Numbered from the stretch's first letter, positions 43,214 to 52,482 are shown. The stretch is DNA of 64,000 bases from Terriglobia bacterium (GCA_021325235.1 JAJPHN010000025.1:186001-250000); one strand, 5' to 3'. Program-made: numbers and translations. The notes: generated by a model from the sequence alone, not told the origin.

Positions 43214-43560
43214 CGTTTTTTTCCTTTCTGCTTTTTCTTCTTGGAGTTCATGCCGGCCAGCAGGACATCGAGCCGGTCGTAGTTGGCGGTCAGAGCCTGG
43301 CGCAGATTGCCGAGCCATTTGTCCACAGCTTCTACACCGTCCTTTTTGAGACGGCACGGCCGCGTGGTGCCCGCAACCCGCCGCTCGATGAGTCCGGCGG
43401 TTTCGAGGACCTTCAGGTGCTTCGAGATGGCGGGCTGCGAAAGCTCAAAGGGCTCGGCGAGTTCGAGCACGGTCGCTTCGCCTTTGGCCAGGCGGGCCAG
43501 AATGGCGCGACGGGTGGAGTCCGCCAGAGCGGCAAACGTTTGATCGAGGGTCTGTATCAT
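43210..43560 (-). CDS. ArsR-family winged-helix regulator
   Basis: 116 residues. TFAALADSTRRAILARLAKG and ELAEPFELSQPAISKHLKVL-ETAGLIERR form the winged helix with recognition helix SQPAISKHLKVL. No metal-binding cysteine pair of the ELCVCDL type is present, so it belongs to the non-metal AHSA1-associated subgroup. The C-terminus is a lysine run (KKKKQKGKK). It is the first gene of an operon with the SRPBCC gene, with a palindromic operator just upstream. Confidence 0.93.
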   Translation of the reverse strand: MIQTLDQTFAALADSTRRAILARLAKGEATVLELAEPFELSQPAISKHLKVLETAGLIERRVAGTTRPCRLKKDGVEAVDKWLGNLRQALTANYDRLDVLLAGMNSKKKKQKGKKR

Positions 43561-43568
43561 AAGGCAGC

Positions 43569-43590
43569 TATATAACCGTAGAGTTATATA
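43569..43590. promoter_or_regulatory. Operator palindrome of the ArsR-SRPBCC operon
   Basis: TATATAAC (43569-43576) and GTTATATA (43583-43590) are a perfect 8-base inverted repeat with a 6-base spacer, 8 bases before the ArsR start. A TTGACA -35 box lies just upstream on the minus strand (43608-43603), so a bound dimer would cover the -10 region. Autoregulation is likely. Confidence 0.75.
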
Positions 43591-43629
43591 AAAACGCCTT
43601 TATGTCAAGTGCTTTTTTAGGATCAGGGA

Positions 43630-46251
43630 TTAGTCCACGCGCAGGGCTTGCTGCGGGGCGATCGTCAAAGCGCGCCGGATGGGCGCGATGCTCGACAGGA
43701 TCACGGTTGCGGCGATGCACCCGGAGCACACGAGCAGCGCACCCGGATCGTGCGGCGTTACCCCGAAAAGCTGCGAGCGAAGCAGATTCACCGCGGCCAG
43801 CGAACACGGAACGCCGATGAGTGTGCCAAGCGCGAGCATGATCAGCGCTTCCGATGCGAAGAGGCGGATAATGTCGGCGGGAAGCGCTCCAATGGCTGTG
43901 CGAATCCCGATTTCGCGAGTGCGCCGCGTCAGCGAATAAGAGAGCACGCCGTAGAGGCCCGCGGCAACCAGAATGAGCGCCAGCCCACCGAACAACATTG
44001 AGAGAAAACCGAGCGCCTGTTCGGTGGAGAACGTTCCTTCGATCTCGGTCTTCATGGTGACCAGCGAGAGAATAGGCGTGCTCGGGTCGAAGTCATGGAT
44101 GGTTTTGCGTATGGTCGGCAGCAGCGGCCGGCACGAGCCTGCGCAGCGAACATAAACAGTCAGGCTCGAGGTGAGCAGCTTGTCGACGTTTTGGTAAACC
44201 GTATCGAGCGACCCATCGCGCAGGTTCGCATCCCGAATGTTAGAAACCACCCCCACCACGGGTATTTTTCTGCCATCCAGCAGCAAGTAATTGCCAGCGG
44301 CCTGGCGGCCATGGAAATAAGACCGGGCCAGATGCTCGCTGACGATGAAACCGCCTTCGTCCTTGCTCCTGTCCGCCGGATCGAAATCTCTGCCCGCGAG
44401 AATGCGCGCACCGAAGGTCTCCAGATAACCGGGACTCACGGCCAGCAGGTTGGCTTGATATTTCCTCTCGCCGCTCTGCGCCTGAATCGTCATCTTCACG
44501 CCGCCTTCGATATGCGGCCCGAGTGCAGTTGCCGCGGCTCTCACTCCGGGCGTGGAGCGCAGCCGATCCACCAGCTGCTTGTAGAACCGGCTTGCGCGCT
44601 CGCCGGCGTAGCCGCCGCTGGCGGGCCGTATATCGATTGCGCTGATCTCGTCGGGAACGTAGCCGAGCTCGAGCGTGGAAAGGTGACGCAGCGTCTCCGC
44701 AAACAAACCGGCCGAGAGAACCACCAGAAACGAAAGCGCAATCTGCGCGACAACAAATGTTCTGCGCAGACCTGCACCCGCCCGCGTGTTGCCCGCCGAA
44801 GAGGAACCCGGCGAGGCGGCGCGGGCGGCCTGCAGCGCGGGAGCGGTGCCGAAGAGCAGAACCGACAGCCCGGCGATGATCGCGACAAAGCCCAGAACCT
44901 CCGAGTCGATACCGATATGGAGCTGGTGAATCGCCGGGGTTGTGCGATTCAGAAAAGCCAGCAGCACCTGTGCGATGCCGTAAGCGGCCAGAATGCCGGC
45001 GATCGTTCCAAAGACCGCGAGCAGCGTGCTTTCAATGAGCACTTGCCCGAAAATACGCCCCCGAGAGCCGCCAATCGCCAGCCGTAGCGTGAACTCATGC
45101 GCGCGGGCGCTGGTGCGGGAGAGCAGGAGTGTGGCGAGATTTGCGCACGCGATCAACAGAACAACCAGGGAGACGCCGAGCAGAATCGAAACCGGCTTTC
45201 CCATGTTTTCGTGCGACGAAAAACCGCCGGCGCCGGCGGCAAGCAGAATCGTCTCGTGCGGATCCAGCTTCTTTTCCTGCAGCCAGCCGCGTTGCAAACG
45301 GGTCAGCAGGGCCTGAGCTTCGCTCGCGCTGACGGAAGAGTTCAGGCGCACGATCGTCGAAAGGAAAAACAGCCGCGAACGCCAGTCGAAGCGCGAATCG
45401 CTGGCGAACGACGGCATGAAGTCGGACAGCCTGGTGATCGGGATTTGAATATCGGAGGGGCGCAGCAAATCGGTGCCGCGAAATCCCCGGGCGGCGATTC
45501 CGACAATCGTATAGGGGCGCGTATTGATGAGAATCGTCCGGCCAATCGCATCCGGAGCGCCGCCGAGCCTGGTCTGCCAGAGCCGGTCGCTGATCACGCA
45601 GACGGGATTACCAGCCGCTGCATCGAGATCGCGCTGATCGAGCAGACGGCCCCGTTCGGCCTGGATCTGCAGGGTGCGGAAGTAATCGCCCGTAACCAGT
45701 TCGGCGGGCACCCACTCCGGTTGCTGGCCGAGGCTGAAGCTCACGTCCATCGGGAAGCTGCCGAGAAACGTGCCGAGTTGCGCGCCGTCACGGCGGAATC
45801 TCTCGATTTCCGCATAGGCCAGCCCAACCATGCCGCTGCTGCTCCGAAGCACATGCAGACGCTCCGGTTGCGGTACCGGAAGATGCTTCAGAAGGATCGC
45901 GTTGACGAACGAAAAGAGCGCCGCATTAGCGCCGATTCCGAGCGCAAGGGAGACCACGGCGGCAATGGTGAAAGCCGGGCTCTTACGGTATTGCCGCAGT
46001 GCAAACCGGATGTCGCGTACGGCGTTTTCGAGTGCGCGAAAACGCGCCTGATCCCGGTAGCGCTCTTTGGCCGATTCGATGGAGCCGAAGGCGCGGCGGG
46101 CGCGGTCGCGAGCTTCCTCCGATCCGATCCCGCGGCTTGCCTCGCGTGCCGCCAGCGCGTCCAGATGAGAGGCGATCTCATCCTGCAGCCGCCGCTCGTG
46201 CGCTCGCGGTCGCAAAGTTGCGAGGAGACGCGACAGCCAGGCGGGTATCAT
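43630..46251 (-). CDS. ADOP-type ABC transporter permease (MacB/FtsX-like)
   Basis: 873 residues. An N-terminal prefix (ERRLQDEIASHLDALAAREA, DRARRAFGSIESAKERYRD) marks the Acidobacterial duplicated orphan permease group. Two halves follow, each a MacB-like periplasmic domain plus FtsX helices: the first with FALRQYRKSPAFTIAAVVSL and RLAIGGSRGRIFGQVLIES, the second with LRRTFVVAQIALSFLVVLSA and GIRTAIGALPADIIRLFASE. No ATPase gene is adjacent, as usual for ADOPs. It is coupled by ATGA to a PadR regulator. Substrate is unknown. Confidence 0.93.
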   Translation of the reverse strand: MIPAWLSRLLATLRPRAHERRLQDEIASHLDALAAREASRGIGSEEARDRARRAFGSIESAKERYRDQARFRALENAVRDIRFALRQYRKSPAFTIAAVVSLALGIGANAALFSFVNAILLKHLPVPQPERLHVLRSSSGMVGLAYAEIERFRRDGAQLGTFLGSFPMDVSFSLGQQPEWVPAELVTGDYFRTLQIQAERGRLLDQRDLDAAAGNPVCVISDRLWQTRLGGAPDAIGRTILINTRPYTIVGIAARGFRGTDLLRPSDIQIPITRLSDFMPSFASDSRFDWRSRLFFLSTIVRLNSSVSASEAQALLTRLQRGWLQEKKLDPHETILLAAGAGGFSSHENMGKPVSILLGVSLVVLLIACANLATLLLSRTSARAHEFTLRLAIGGSRGRIFGQVLIESTLLAVFGTIAGILAAYGIAQVLLAFLNRTTPAIHQLHIGIDSEVLGFVAIIAGLSVLLFGTAPALQAARAASPGSSSAGNTRAGAGLRRTFVVAQIALSFLVVLSAGLFAETLRHLSTLELGYVPDEISAIDIRPASGGYAGERASRFYKQLVDRLRSTPGVRAAATALGPHIEGGVKMTIQAQSGERKYQANLLAVSPGYLETFGARILAGRDFDPADRSKDEGGFIVSEHLARSYFHGRQAAGNYLLLDGRKIPVVGVVSNIRDANLRDGSLDTVYQNVDKLLTSSLTVYVRCAGSCRPLLPTIRKTIHDFDPSTPILSLVTMKTEIEGTFSTEQALGFLSMLFGGLALILVAAGLYGVLSYSLTRRTREIGIRTAIGALPADIIRLFASEALIMLALGTLIGVPCSLAAVNLLRSQLFGVTPHDPGALLVCSGCIAATVILSSIAPIRRALTIAPQQALRVD

Positions 46252-46586
46252 TCCACACCTCCAGCCAGCACTCGCGTCACAATTCCGGTGAACCGCTCCC
46301 AGTTGGCCGTTTCAGCGCGCAGTTGTTTGCGGCCCCGCTTGGTGATCGAGTAGAAGCGTGCCCGGCGCTTGTTTTCCGATTCGCCCCATTCCGAAGAGAT
46401 CCAGCCCTTTTGCTCCAGCCGCAGCAAGGCCGGGTATAACGTGCCCTGATTCAGCTCGAGCATGTTATCCGAGAGCTGCTCCAGCCGCAGCGCAATTCCG
46501 TAGCCGTGGAGCGGACCAAGTGTCTCCAGCGTTTTGAGCACCATCAGGTCGAGGGTGCCCTGCAGGATGTCGGACTTGCCGGGCAT
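46248..46586 (-). CDS. PadR-family transcriptional regulator
   Basis: 112 residues. MPGKSDILQGTLDLMVLKTL and GPLHGYGIALRLEQLSDNML, then GTLYPALLRLEQKGWISSEW, give the PadR winged helix; the C-terminal dimerisation helix is FYSITKRGRKQLRAETANWE. AAGGAG lies before the start. It overlaps the ADOP gene by four bases and probably controls it. Confidence 0.93.
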   Translation of the reverse strand: MPGKSDILQGTLDLMVLKTLETLGPLHGYGIALRLEQLSDNMLELNQGTLYPALLRLEQKGWISSEWGESENKRRARFYSITKRGRKQLRAETANWERFTGIVTRVLAGGVE

Positions 46587-46593
46587 GCGAACT

Positions 46594-46644
46594 CCTTTAG
46601 AATGTCAACAAGAGTCTATCAGCCCAACTGTGAATGTCTAAAGG
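46594..46644. promoter_or_regulatory. Possible regulatory inverted repeat upstream of padR
   Basis: CCTTTAGA (46594-46601) and TCTAAAGG (46637-46644) are an exact 8-base inverted repeat 35 bases apart, the left arm overlapping the ribosome-binding site. The spacing could suit looping or two half sites, but chance is possible. Confidence 0.3.
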
Positions 46645-46675
46645 AACATTTCCAAACTGCGAACCGGAATCCGGA

Positions 46676-47095
46676 CTAGCCGAAGACAAGCGCAATCGCG
46701 CCGGCCGCGATGAGCAGCCCTCCGCCTAACTTGAGCGCAGAAAGTTTTTCGCCCAGAAAGGCCGCGGCAAACAGAATGACGAACACCACGCTGAGCTTAT
46801 CCACCGGGGCCACTTTCGAGGCAGGCCCGAGCTGGAGCGCGCGGAAATAGCAAAGCCACGACAGACCCGTGGCGATGCCGGAGAGGACCAGAAAGAGCCA
46901 GCCTCGCGGCGTAACCTTTGCAATCTCGCCCCTGCTGTAGGTCACGGCCACAATCGCCCACGCGAAGAGCACGATCACGACTGTACGGATGGCCGTGGCG
47001 AGGTTCGAGTCGATTCCGGCGACGCCGATTTTGGCCAGCACCGCCGTGGCGGCAGCGAACAGTGCGGAAAGCAGAGACCAGAAGAGCCAGCTCAT
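46676..47095 (-). CDS. EamA-family half-size transporter
   Basis: 139 residues from ATG 47095 (GGAAGGC before it); the frame is open to 47179. Five membrane helices in one EamA/DMT unit, with SWLFWSLLSALFAAATAVLA at the start, GIATGLSWLCYFRALQLGPA and the KVAPVDKLSVVFVILFAAAF motif, then FLGEKLSALKLGGGLLIAAG. Full DMT transporters have two such units, so this protein would act as a dimer. Substrate unknown. It ends close to the PadR promoter on the same strand. Confidence 0.85.
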   Translation of the reverse strand: MSWLFWSLLSALFAAATAVLAKIGVAGIDSNLATAIRTVVIVLFAWAIVAVTYSRGEIAKVTPRGWLFLVLSGIATGLSWLCYFRALQLGPASKVAPVDKLSVVFVILFAAAFLGEKLSALKLGGGLLIAAGAIALVFG

Positions 47096-47120
47096 GCCTT
47101 CCAGCATGGCAAGGCTCGCG

Positions 47121-47378
47121 TTACGGCGTGGGTTTGCGCCGCACCATGCGGTAAATCGCCAGAATAATAATGGCCCCAATCACCGAGGCGATAAAGCCCG
47201 GCGTCGACCCGTTCTGGTAATGCCCGACCGCTTTGCCGATGAAGAGCGCGACAAATGAGCCGGCCACGCCTAGCAGCATCGTCAGAAAAATGCCGCCCGG
47301 ATCCTTGCCCGGCATGATCAGCTTCGCAACAGCTCCTACGATTAGCCCGATAATCAGCGTCCAGATGAGCGACAGCAT
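47121..47378 (-). CDS. GlsB/YeaQ/YmgE-family membrane protein
   Basis: 85 residues from ATG 47378. IWTLIIGLIVGAVAKLIMPG, then GIFLTMLLGVAGSFVALFIG and GFIASVIGAIIILAIYRMVR are the three helices of the transglycosylase-associated (GlsB) family. These small inner-membrane proteins are stress-related, with unclear activity. It follows a HerA-like gene by 70 bases and is 25 bases before the EamA gene. Confidence 0.92.
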   Translation of the reverse strand: MLSLIWTLIIGLIVGAVAKLIMPGKDPGGIFLTMLLGVAGSFVALFIGKAVGHYQNGSTPGFIASVIGAIIILAIYRMVRRKPTP

Positions 47379-47448
47379 AGACCACACTCTCCTCAGTTGA
47401 AGTAAGCTGCAGCAACTTACTCTATCAGTTTCTGCCCAGGCAGGGGAA

Positions 47449-49815
47449 TCAGACCGGCTGCCAGGCGAGGGCGACCAGCTGCATTTCGATATTCGTCCTT
47501 TTGAGGCGGATGGTAACGGATTCGAGCGCTTCGGTAGCCGGGTCGATTTTGGCCTGCGCCGCCGCGACTTCATTCTCAAATTGCTGCTGCAACTCGGAGA
47601 GCTGATGCGCGAGCTGCTCAACCGATTCGTTCGCCTGCGCCACGGTCTGGGTCTGTTGCCAGGAGCGGCCCATCTGGCGGGCAGCAGTGGCGGCCCTGGA
47701 AACGGTGGACACGCTGACCGCTTTTCGTCCCAGAAAGGCGCCGAGCAGGCCCGCTCCGACCGTAACGGCGGTTTGCAAAAAAGCCTGGTTCTGCTGGCCT
47801 TTCTTCTGCTCGACGGCCGCTTCTGCGCGGCGTTTGCGTTCTTCGAGCGCGGCCAGCTTCGGCGCGTACTTTTGTTTCAGCTCTTCCGCTAGCCGGTCGC
47901 GCTCTTCACGTGCTGCCTGCTGCAAACGAATGCGGAAATCGCGTTCGGATTCGCCGGGCTGCGATGTCTGCTCCAGGCTCGGGCTGCGAAAGATCGTCAG
48001 CTGTTGCGTTTGAAACAGCCAGTTGCTGAAGGCGCGCGTCCAGACCGGGTAATTCTTGGCTTTGGCAGCCTCGGGCGGCAGATCGGCAAAGCCGAGTCCC
48101 TCTTCAGGCGCTTTCTCGATTTCATCCAGCGAGAGATCACTCGCTTCCGCACGTGACCAGTCGAGCGGCGTTGGGCCGGCCGTCAGTGGCGCAATCCAAA
48201 GTGCCTGTTTCGTTTCGTCAATGGCGCGCTTTCCGTCCAGAAAGTGAAGTTTGGCCGCGCCGATGACCACCGGTCGATACTGCGTTGCACCGGCTTTCTC
48301 AGCGGGAAGAAAATAGCAGGGGATCTCGGGCGGCAGTACCGGCGCAGCAGAGGCTTTCGATGCCGCAGCAGTTGCCGGCGCGGGCTGGCTCGGTGCGGCC
48401 GATTTTTTCCCGCTCATCAGCAGCTTTATCTGCTCGCGAGCGATCGGACCGCTCAGGTACGAAAGTGTCCAGCGCGTCTTGAAGAGCTGCGGGCGGTCTT
48501 CATGCACGTTGTTCAGCAGAAAAACGCGGCTGCCGAGTCCGGCGAGCAGTTGCTCCATCTCCCCGCGATCAAAGGCCGCGTGCGCTTCCGAAGCGGCTCC
48601 TTCCAGGCCTTCCATTACGCGCATTTTGTCGCGCTCCGTTTGCAGTCGTCCGATGAACCACGTTCCGGTATTCGAGAGCCCTTTGTAGTCGAGATCCACC
48701 GGGTTCTGCGTCGCGAGTACGATACCCAGGCCGTAGGCGCGCGCCTGCTTGAGCAGAGTGAGCAGGGGCTTCTTCGAAGGCGGATTCGCGACCGGCGGGA
48801 AGTAGCCGAAAATCTCGTCCATGTAGAGCAACGCGCGCAGGCTGCTGGTGCCCGACTGTGTGCGTACCCAGCTCAGAATCTGGTTGAGTAAAAGCGAGAT
48901 GAAGAACATACGCTCGGCATCACTGAGGTGAGCGATCGAGAGAATTGAAATGCGCGGCTTGCCGGCCGGCGTATGCAGCAGGGCGGAGATGTCGAGCGGA
49001 TCGCCTGCAGTCCAGCTTTGAAAGCCGGGCGAGGCGAGCAGGTTGTTGAAGCTCATCGCGAGCGCGAAGCGGTCTTTCGCGGGATAGAACGTTTCGAGAT
49101 CCATGACGCCGGCGCGCTGAAACGGCGGATTCTGAATCTCTTTGATCAGGCTGGCGAGATCGAGATCGCGGTCCTGCTTCCAGTTCGCTTCAAAGATATT
49201 GGACAGCAGAACGTGCTCGCGGCTCTGGACCGGATCGGCCTGAATGCCGATCAGCGCGAGCAGCGCCGTAGCGGAAGAGCTGATCAGATCGCGTAACAGC
49301 TCGGCATCCTGGAGAATGTTTTCCGCAGGAGCGGCAAAGGACTTGAGAATCGAAACCGGAACGCCGGCCTCGCTCCCGGGCGTGTAGATGGTGAAATCGG
49401 CCGAGTCCTTCAGCCGCTGAATGCGCGCGCCATCCTGCCCGAAACCGGCCAGACCCTTCTTCCAAAGCTCAGCCTGATCGGCGGCAAACTGATCGACGCT
49501 GATGCCCTTGTTGGAAGCCTCCGACTCGCTGACCCAGGGGCGGAAATCTTCCGGACGAAGCGCGGGAAACGTGAGCAGCAGGTTGGCGATGTCGCCTTTT
49601 GGATCGATGGCGATCGCGGGAATGCCGTCGATGGCGGCCTCTTCCAACAGCCCGATGCAGAGTCCGGTCTTTCCGCTGCCGGTCATGCCGACGCAGACGG
49701 CGTGCGTGACCAGATCCTTCGACTCGTACAGCAGCGGTTCTTCGACATCCTTCTTGGTTGTGAGGTCAACCGGTTTGCCCAGGTAAAAGACGCCGAGCTT
49801 CTCGAAATCCTGCAT
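47449..49815 (-). CDS. HerA-like ATPase with coiled-coil C-terminus
   Basis: 788 residues from ATG 49815; the frame upstream is antisense to the FecR gene. Walker A is VGMTGSGKTG (residues 42-51), IAIDPKGDIANLL is the next HerA element, Walker B is ALLYMDEIFGYFPP, and the arginine-finger region ends with FIGRLQTERDKMRVMEGLEG. This fits the DUF87/DUF853 HerA-FtsK superfamily. The C-terminal third has a soluble domain, a long coiled coil (AAREERDRLAEELKQKYAPK), a short hydrophobic segment (TVGAGLLGAFLGRKAV) and a second coiled coil. No nuclease gene (NurA) is nearby. Role in DNA or protein translocation is inferred. Confidence 0.85.
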   Translation of the reverse strand: MQDFEKLGVFYLGKPVDLTTKKDVEEPLLYESKDLVTHAVCVGMTGSGKTGLCIGLLEEAAIDGIPAIAIDPKGDIANLLLTFPALRPEDFRPWVSESEASNKGISVDQFAADQAELWKKGLAGFGQDGARIQRLKDSADFTIYTPGSEAGVPVSILKSFAAPAENILQDAELLRDLISSSATALLALIGIQADPVQSREHVLLSNIFEANWKQDRDLDLASLIKEIQNPPFQRAGVMDLETFYPAKDRFALAMSFNNLLASPGFQSWTAGDPLDISALLHTPAGKPRISILSIAHLSDAERMFFISLLLNQILSWVRTQSGTSSLRALLYMDEIFGYFPPVANPPSKKPLLTLLKQARAYGLGIVLATQNPVDLDYKGLSNTGTWFIGRLQTERDKMRVMEGLEGAASEAHAAFDRGEMEQLLAGLGSRVFLLNNVHEDRPQLFKTRWTLSYLSGPIAREQIKLLMSGKKSAAPSQPAPATAAASKASAAPVLPPEIPCYFLPAEKAGATQYRPVVIGAAKLHFLDGKRAIDETKQALWIAPLTAGPTPLDWSRAEASDLSLDEIEKAPEEGLGFADLPPEAAKAKNYPVWTRAFSNWLFQTQQLTIFRSPSLEQTSQPGESERDFRIRLQQAAREERDRLAEELKQKYAPKLAALEERKRRAEAAVEQKKGQQNQAFLQTAVTVGAGLLGAFLGRKAVSVSTVSRAATAARQMGRSWQQTQTVAQANESVEQLAHQLSELQQQFENEVAAAQAKIDPATEALESVTIRLKRTNIEMQLVALAWQPV

Positions 49816-49914
49816 TTTTCGAGTGTAGTGAAGAGAGGTGTCCGGTGTGCCAGAAGCAGCCCATTGACAAACCCGGGGCAAAGGGACATTCTTTGAGCAG
49901 GGAGTTTTCTGTTT

Positions 49915-51033
49915 ATGCGGTTGGCCGGGGTGTTTTGTTTGACTGTGCTGGCCTTTTCCGGTGCCCGCAACGCTCTGGGCCAGGCCGTCATTTCGGCCCA
50001 CTCCGGGGTGGTGAATTTCACCGAAGGTACGGTGCTGATCGATGACCAGCCGCTCGTCCCGAAAGCCGGTACTTTCTCGAGTGTTCACCAGGGTTCCACC
50101 CTGCGCACGGAAAAGGGGCGGGCCGAGATTCTGCTCACGCCCGGCGTCTTCCTGCGAGTGGACGAGAACAGCGCCATCCGCATGGTCTCGAACGCGCTCG
50201 ACAACACGCGCATCGAATTTCTGAAAGGCGCGGCGATTCTGGATTCAAATAATGCGCAAAAAGATGCCGCTTCGATCACCCTGCTCTACAAAGGGTTCGA
50301 GATCCATTTCCCGAAAAATGGCGTCTACCGGCTCGATTCGGATCCAGCCGTGTTCGAGACCTATGTAGGGGAAGCGGAAATCCGCGCGGATGGACAGGAG
50401 CCGAAAAAGATCGACGAATCGCGCCAGTTCTTTTTCGGCATTGGCATGGATACGGCCAAGTACGGCGACGGCGCGATCGACAGTTTTTCGGAGTGGGCCC
50501 GCAATCGTGCCGAAACGATAGAAGCCGATAACCGCGCCGCCCAGCAGAGCACTGCCGATCCAAATGTGCCGGATCCGTCCGATCCATCGGTGTTGGCGGC
50601 GATCCCGCCGATTTATTCTCCGTACCCGCCGAGCTATTCGGTTGGAAGCCCAGGCGTGTTCGGCGCCCCGGTAATCATCGACAACGGTTTCTACGGGCCG
50701 TTCGGACCGGTTACGAATCTGTTCCCCGCAAATCCTTTCACGGTGATTTACGTTTTCCCCCGGTTCTATGGCAACGGCGGAAAGCATCCGGGATGGCCGG
50801 GCGGAATTCCGCCCAGAAAGAGCACCGGCTATCCGACGTTACCGCCGTTGCGGGCCGGGTATCCGCACCTCGGTTCCGGAACGCCGGCCTCGTACGGTGG
50901 GTTACAGCCCTTGCGGAGCAGCTATTCGTCCGTACATGCACCGAGCGGCCGGGTGTATGTAGCTCCGCCACGCATCGCGAGCCCGGCGGTTGCGAGCCAT
51001 CCCGTGATGGTGGCTCCTATCCATCACCGCTAA
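49915..51033 (+). CDS. FecR-domain exported protein with proline/glycine-rich tail
   Basis: 372 residues. Signal peptide 1-22. A FecR-like beta domain lies at about 30-190 (ISAHSGVVNFTEGTVLIDDQ, LRTEKGRAEILLTPGVFLRV, VYRLDSDPAVFETYVGEAEI). The C-terminal 150 residues are low-complexity, rich in Pro, Gly, Tyr and Ser (YSPYPPSYSVGSPGVFGAPV). No FecI sigma-factor gene is near, so it is probably a surface or periplasmic protein rather than an anti-sigma sensor. It is followed after 10 bases by the TPR gene. Confidence 0.82.
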   Translation: MRLAGVFCLTVLAFSGARNALGQAVISAHSGVVNFTEGTVLIDDQPLVPKAGTFSSVHQGSTLRTEKGRAEILLTPGVFLRVDENSAIRMVSNALDNTRIEFLKGAAILDSNNAQKDAASITLLYKGFEIHFPKNGVYRLDSDPAVFETYVGEAEIRADGQEPKKIDESRQFFFGIGMDTAKYGDGAIDSFSEWARNRAETIEADNRAAQQSTADPNVPDPSDPSVLAAIPPIYSPYPPSYSVGSPGVFGAPVIIDNGFYGPFGPVTNLFPANPFTVIYVFPRFYGNGGKHPGWPGGIPPRKSTGYPTLPPLRAGYPHLGSGTPASYGGLQPLRSSYSSVHAPSGRVYVAPPRIASPAVASHPVMVAPIHHR

Positions 51034-51043
51034 AAGGACGACA

Positions 51044-51580
51044 TTGGACACGCCCGAGAATCTGCTGACGCGCGGATACGAAGCGCGCCGTCAAGGACAC
51101 TTTGCCCACGCCCTTCAATGCTTTGCACGAGCACTCGATCTCTGCGATGACACCAACCAGCAACTACTTGCAAAGGCGCTGACTGCGCTTGGTCAGGCGG
51201 AGCGCGATCTGCAGCATCACGACGTCGCGATCGAGTATTACCAGCGAGCAGCGGACATTTATCGACGAAGTGGCGATGCGCTGCGGCTGGCGCACACGAT
51301 CCGCCATGTGGGCGACATTCTGCGCAATACGAAGCAACTCAGCCGGGCAAAGCCGTGTTATGAAGAAGCGCTCGAGATCTATCGAGCCAATACGGCCAGT
51401 CCGCCGCTGGATGTCGCGAATGCTCTGCGCGGCTGTGCACTGCTCGACGAAGATCTGGGCGATCACGACGCAGCGGCGACACTATGGTGCGAAGCACGTG
51501 ACCTTTATGCAGCAGTCAATGTCCAAGCAGGCGTGGAGGAGTGCGAGAGCCGGCTGAAGCGCTACTCGACCGGCGCATAA
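51044..51580 (+). CDS. Tetratricopeptide repeat protein, 178 residues
   Basis: From TTG 51044, 10 bases after the FecR-domain gene. Four TPR-like units are seen: GYEARRQGHFAHALQCFARA, ALGQAERDLQHHDVAIEYYQ, HVGDILRNTKQLSRAKPCYE and GCALLDEDLGDHDAAATLW. No signal peptide, so it is a cytoplasmic scaffold. The close spacing suggests co-expression with the FecR-domain gene. It overlaps the converging VWA gene by 19 bases. Confidence 0.8.
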   Translation: MDTPENLLTRGYEARRQGHFAHALQCFARALDLCDDTNQQLLAKALTALGQAERDLQHHDVAIEYYQRAADIYRRSGDALRLAHTIRHVGDILRNTKQLSRAKPCYEEALEIYRANTASPPLDVANALRGCALLDEDLGDHDAAATLWCEARDLYAAVNVQAGVEECESRLKRYSTGA

Positions 51581-52482
51581 TATCCGGCGCGCCAGCGAGC
51601 TTTCAGGGGCGGCAGTCCGGGCGGCTCTTTCACTTTCACTTCCAGATGCCGGTAGGTGCCGTCCTTCTTGCGATTGGAGGGCGAATAAGCGAGCACATAC
51701 TGGTTGCGCAGCTCGATGCCGATGCGTTCCGCGATGGCCGGCAGCTCATCGGCATCGGAAGCCGAAAACGCCCGACCGCCCGTCTGCTCGGAAAGCTGTT
51801 TGAGCAGGCGCGGTCCGGTCAATTCCGCCGCGCTTAATGCGAAGGCGGGGAAGCGCTCGTAGACGCCCATGGAATAAACCTGCACATCGGCTTTGCGAAC
51901 AAGCTCCTTGATCTGATCGGTGGTGTAGCGGCTGTGATTATCGCCTCCGTCCGAAATGATGATCAGCGCCTTGCGCGTATTCTTCGCTTTTTTCATCTCA
52001 TCGAGACCAAGACTCACGGCGTCGAGCAGCGCCGTCAGCCCCTGCGGTTCGACATGGGCCAGCTTGTCTTCGATCAAGGTTGCATCGCGCGTGAAATCAG
52101 CGGCAACAGCAGCCGTATCGCCGAATTGAATCAGCGCGGCTTCGTCCTGGGCATCCAGCGTTTTGAGAAATTGCTTGACGGCTTCGCGCGAGAGATCCAC
52201 CTTGCTGCCCATACTGCCGCTGATATCCACCAGCAGTCCGACCGAAATCGGCGCGTTCTCGTCCGCAAACTGCTTGACATTCTGCGCGCTTCCATCCTCG
52301 AGCAGCTGAAAGTCGCTTTTCTCCAGGCCCAGCACGAACCGGTTCTGCGCGTCCGTAACGGAAACCGGAACAACGACGAGAGTCGTATCGACCCGGATAT
52401 TCATCTGCGCGGCGCGCACGGCCAGGAGCGACCAGGCAGCAGAGCAAAGCAACAGCGCGAACAGCGTGCGCAGGGGCCGCAT
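51562..52482 (-). CDS. VWA-domain exported protein
   Basis: 306 residues from ATG 52482, where a signal peptide begins (LRTLFALLLCSAAWSLLAVR). The start VTDAQNRFVLGLEKSDFQLL is the usual lead-in in Acidobacterial VWFA-related proteins, and the von Willebrand A fold has an intact MIDAS site (LLVDISGSMGSK, ISDGGDNHSRYT). It ends with a short domain (HLEVKVKEPPGLPPLKARWR). Function is unknown; Mg-dependent protein binding in the periplasm is likely. It is divergent from the sugar-isomerase gene. Confidence 0.88.
   Translation of the reverse strand: MRPLRTLFALLLCSAAWSLLAVRAAQMNIRVDTTLVVVPVSVTDAQNRFVLGLEKSDFQLLEDGSAQNVKQFADENAPISVGLLVDISGSMGSKVDLSREAVKQFLKTLDAQDEAALIQFGDTAAVAADFTRDATLIEDKLAHVEPQGLTALLDAVSLGLDEMKKAKNTRKALIIISDGGDNHSRYTTDQIKELVRKADVQVYSMGVYERFPAFALSAAELTGPRLLKQLSEQTGGRAFSASDADELPAIAERIGIELRNQYVLAYSPSNRKKDGTYRHLEVKVKEPPGLPPLKARWRAGYYAPVE

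Noticed and set aside
45097-46353. 418-codon open frame on + opposite the ADOP permease
   Set aside because: It is antisense to a protein with clear FtsX features and has no recognisable domain itself.
49815-50088. Extended N-terminus of the HerA-like ATPase
   Set aside because: The extra 91 codons are antisense to the FecR signal-peptide region and low in family similarity.
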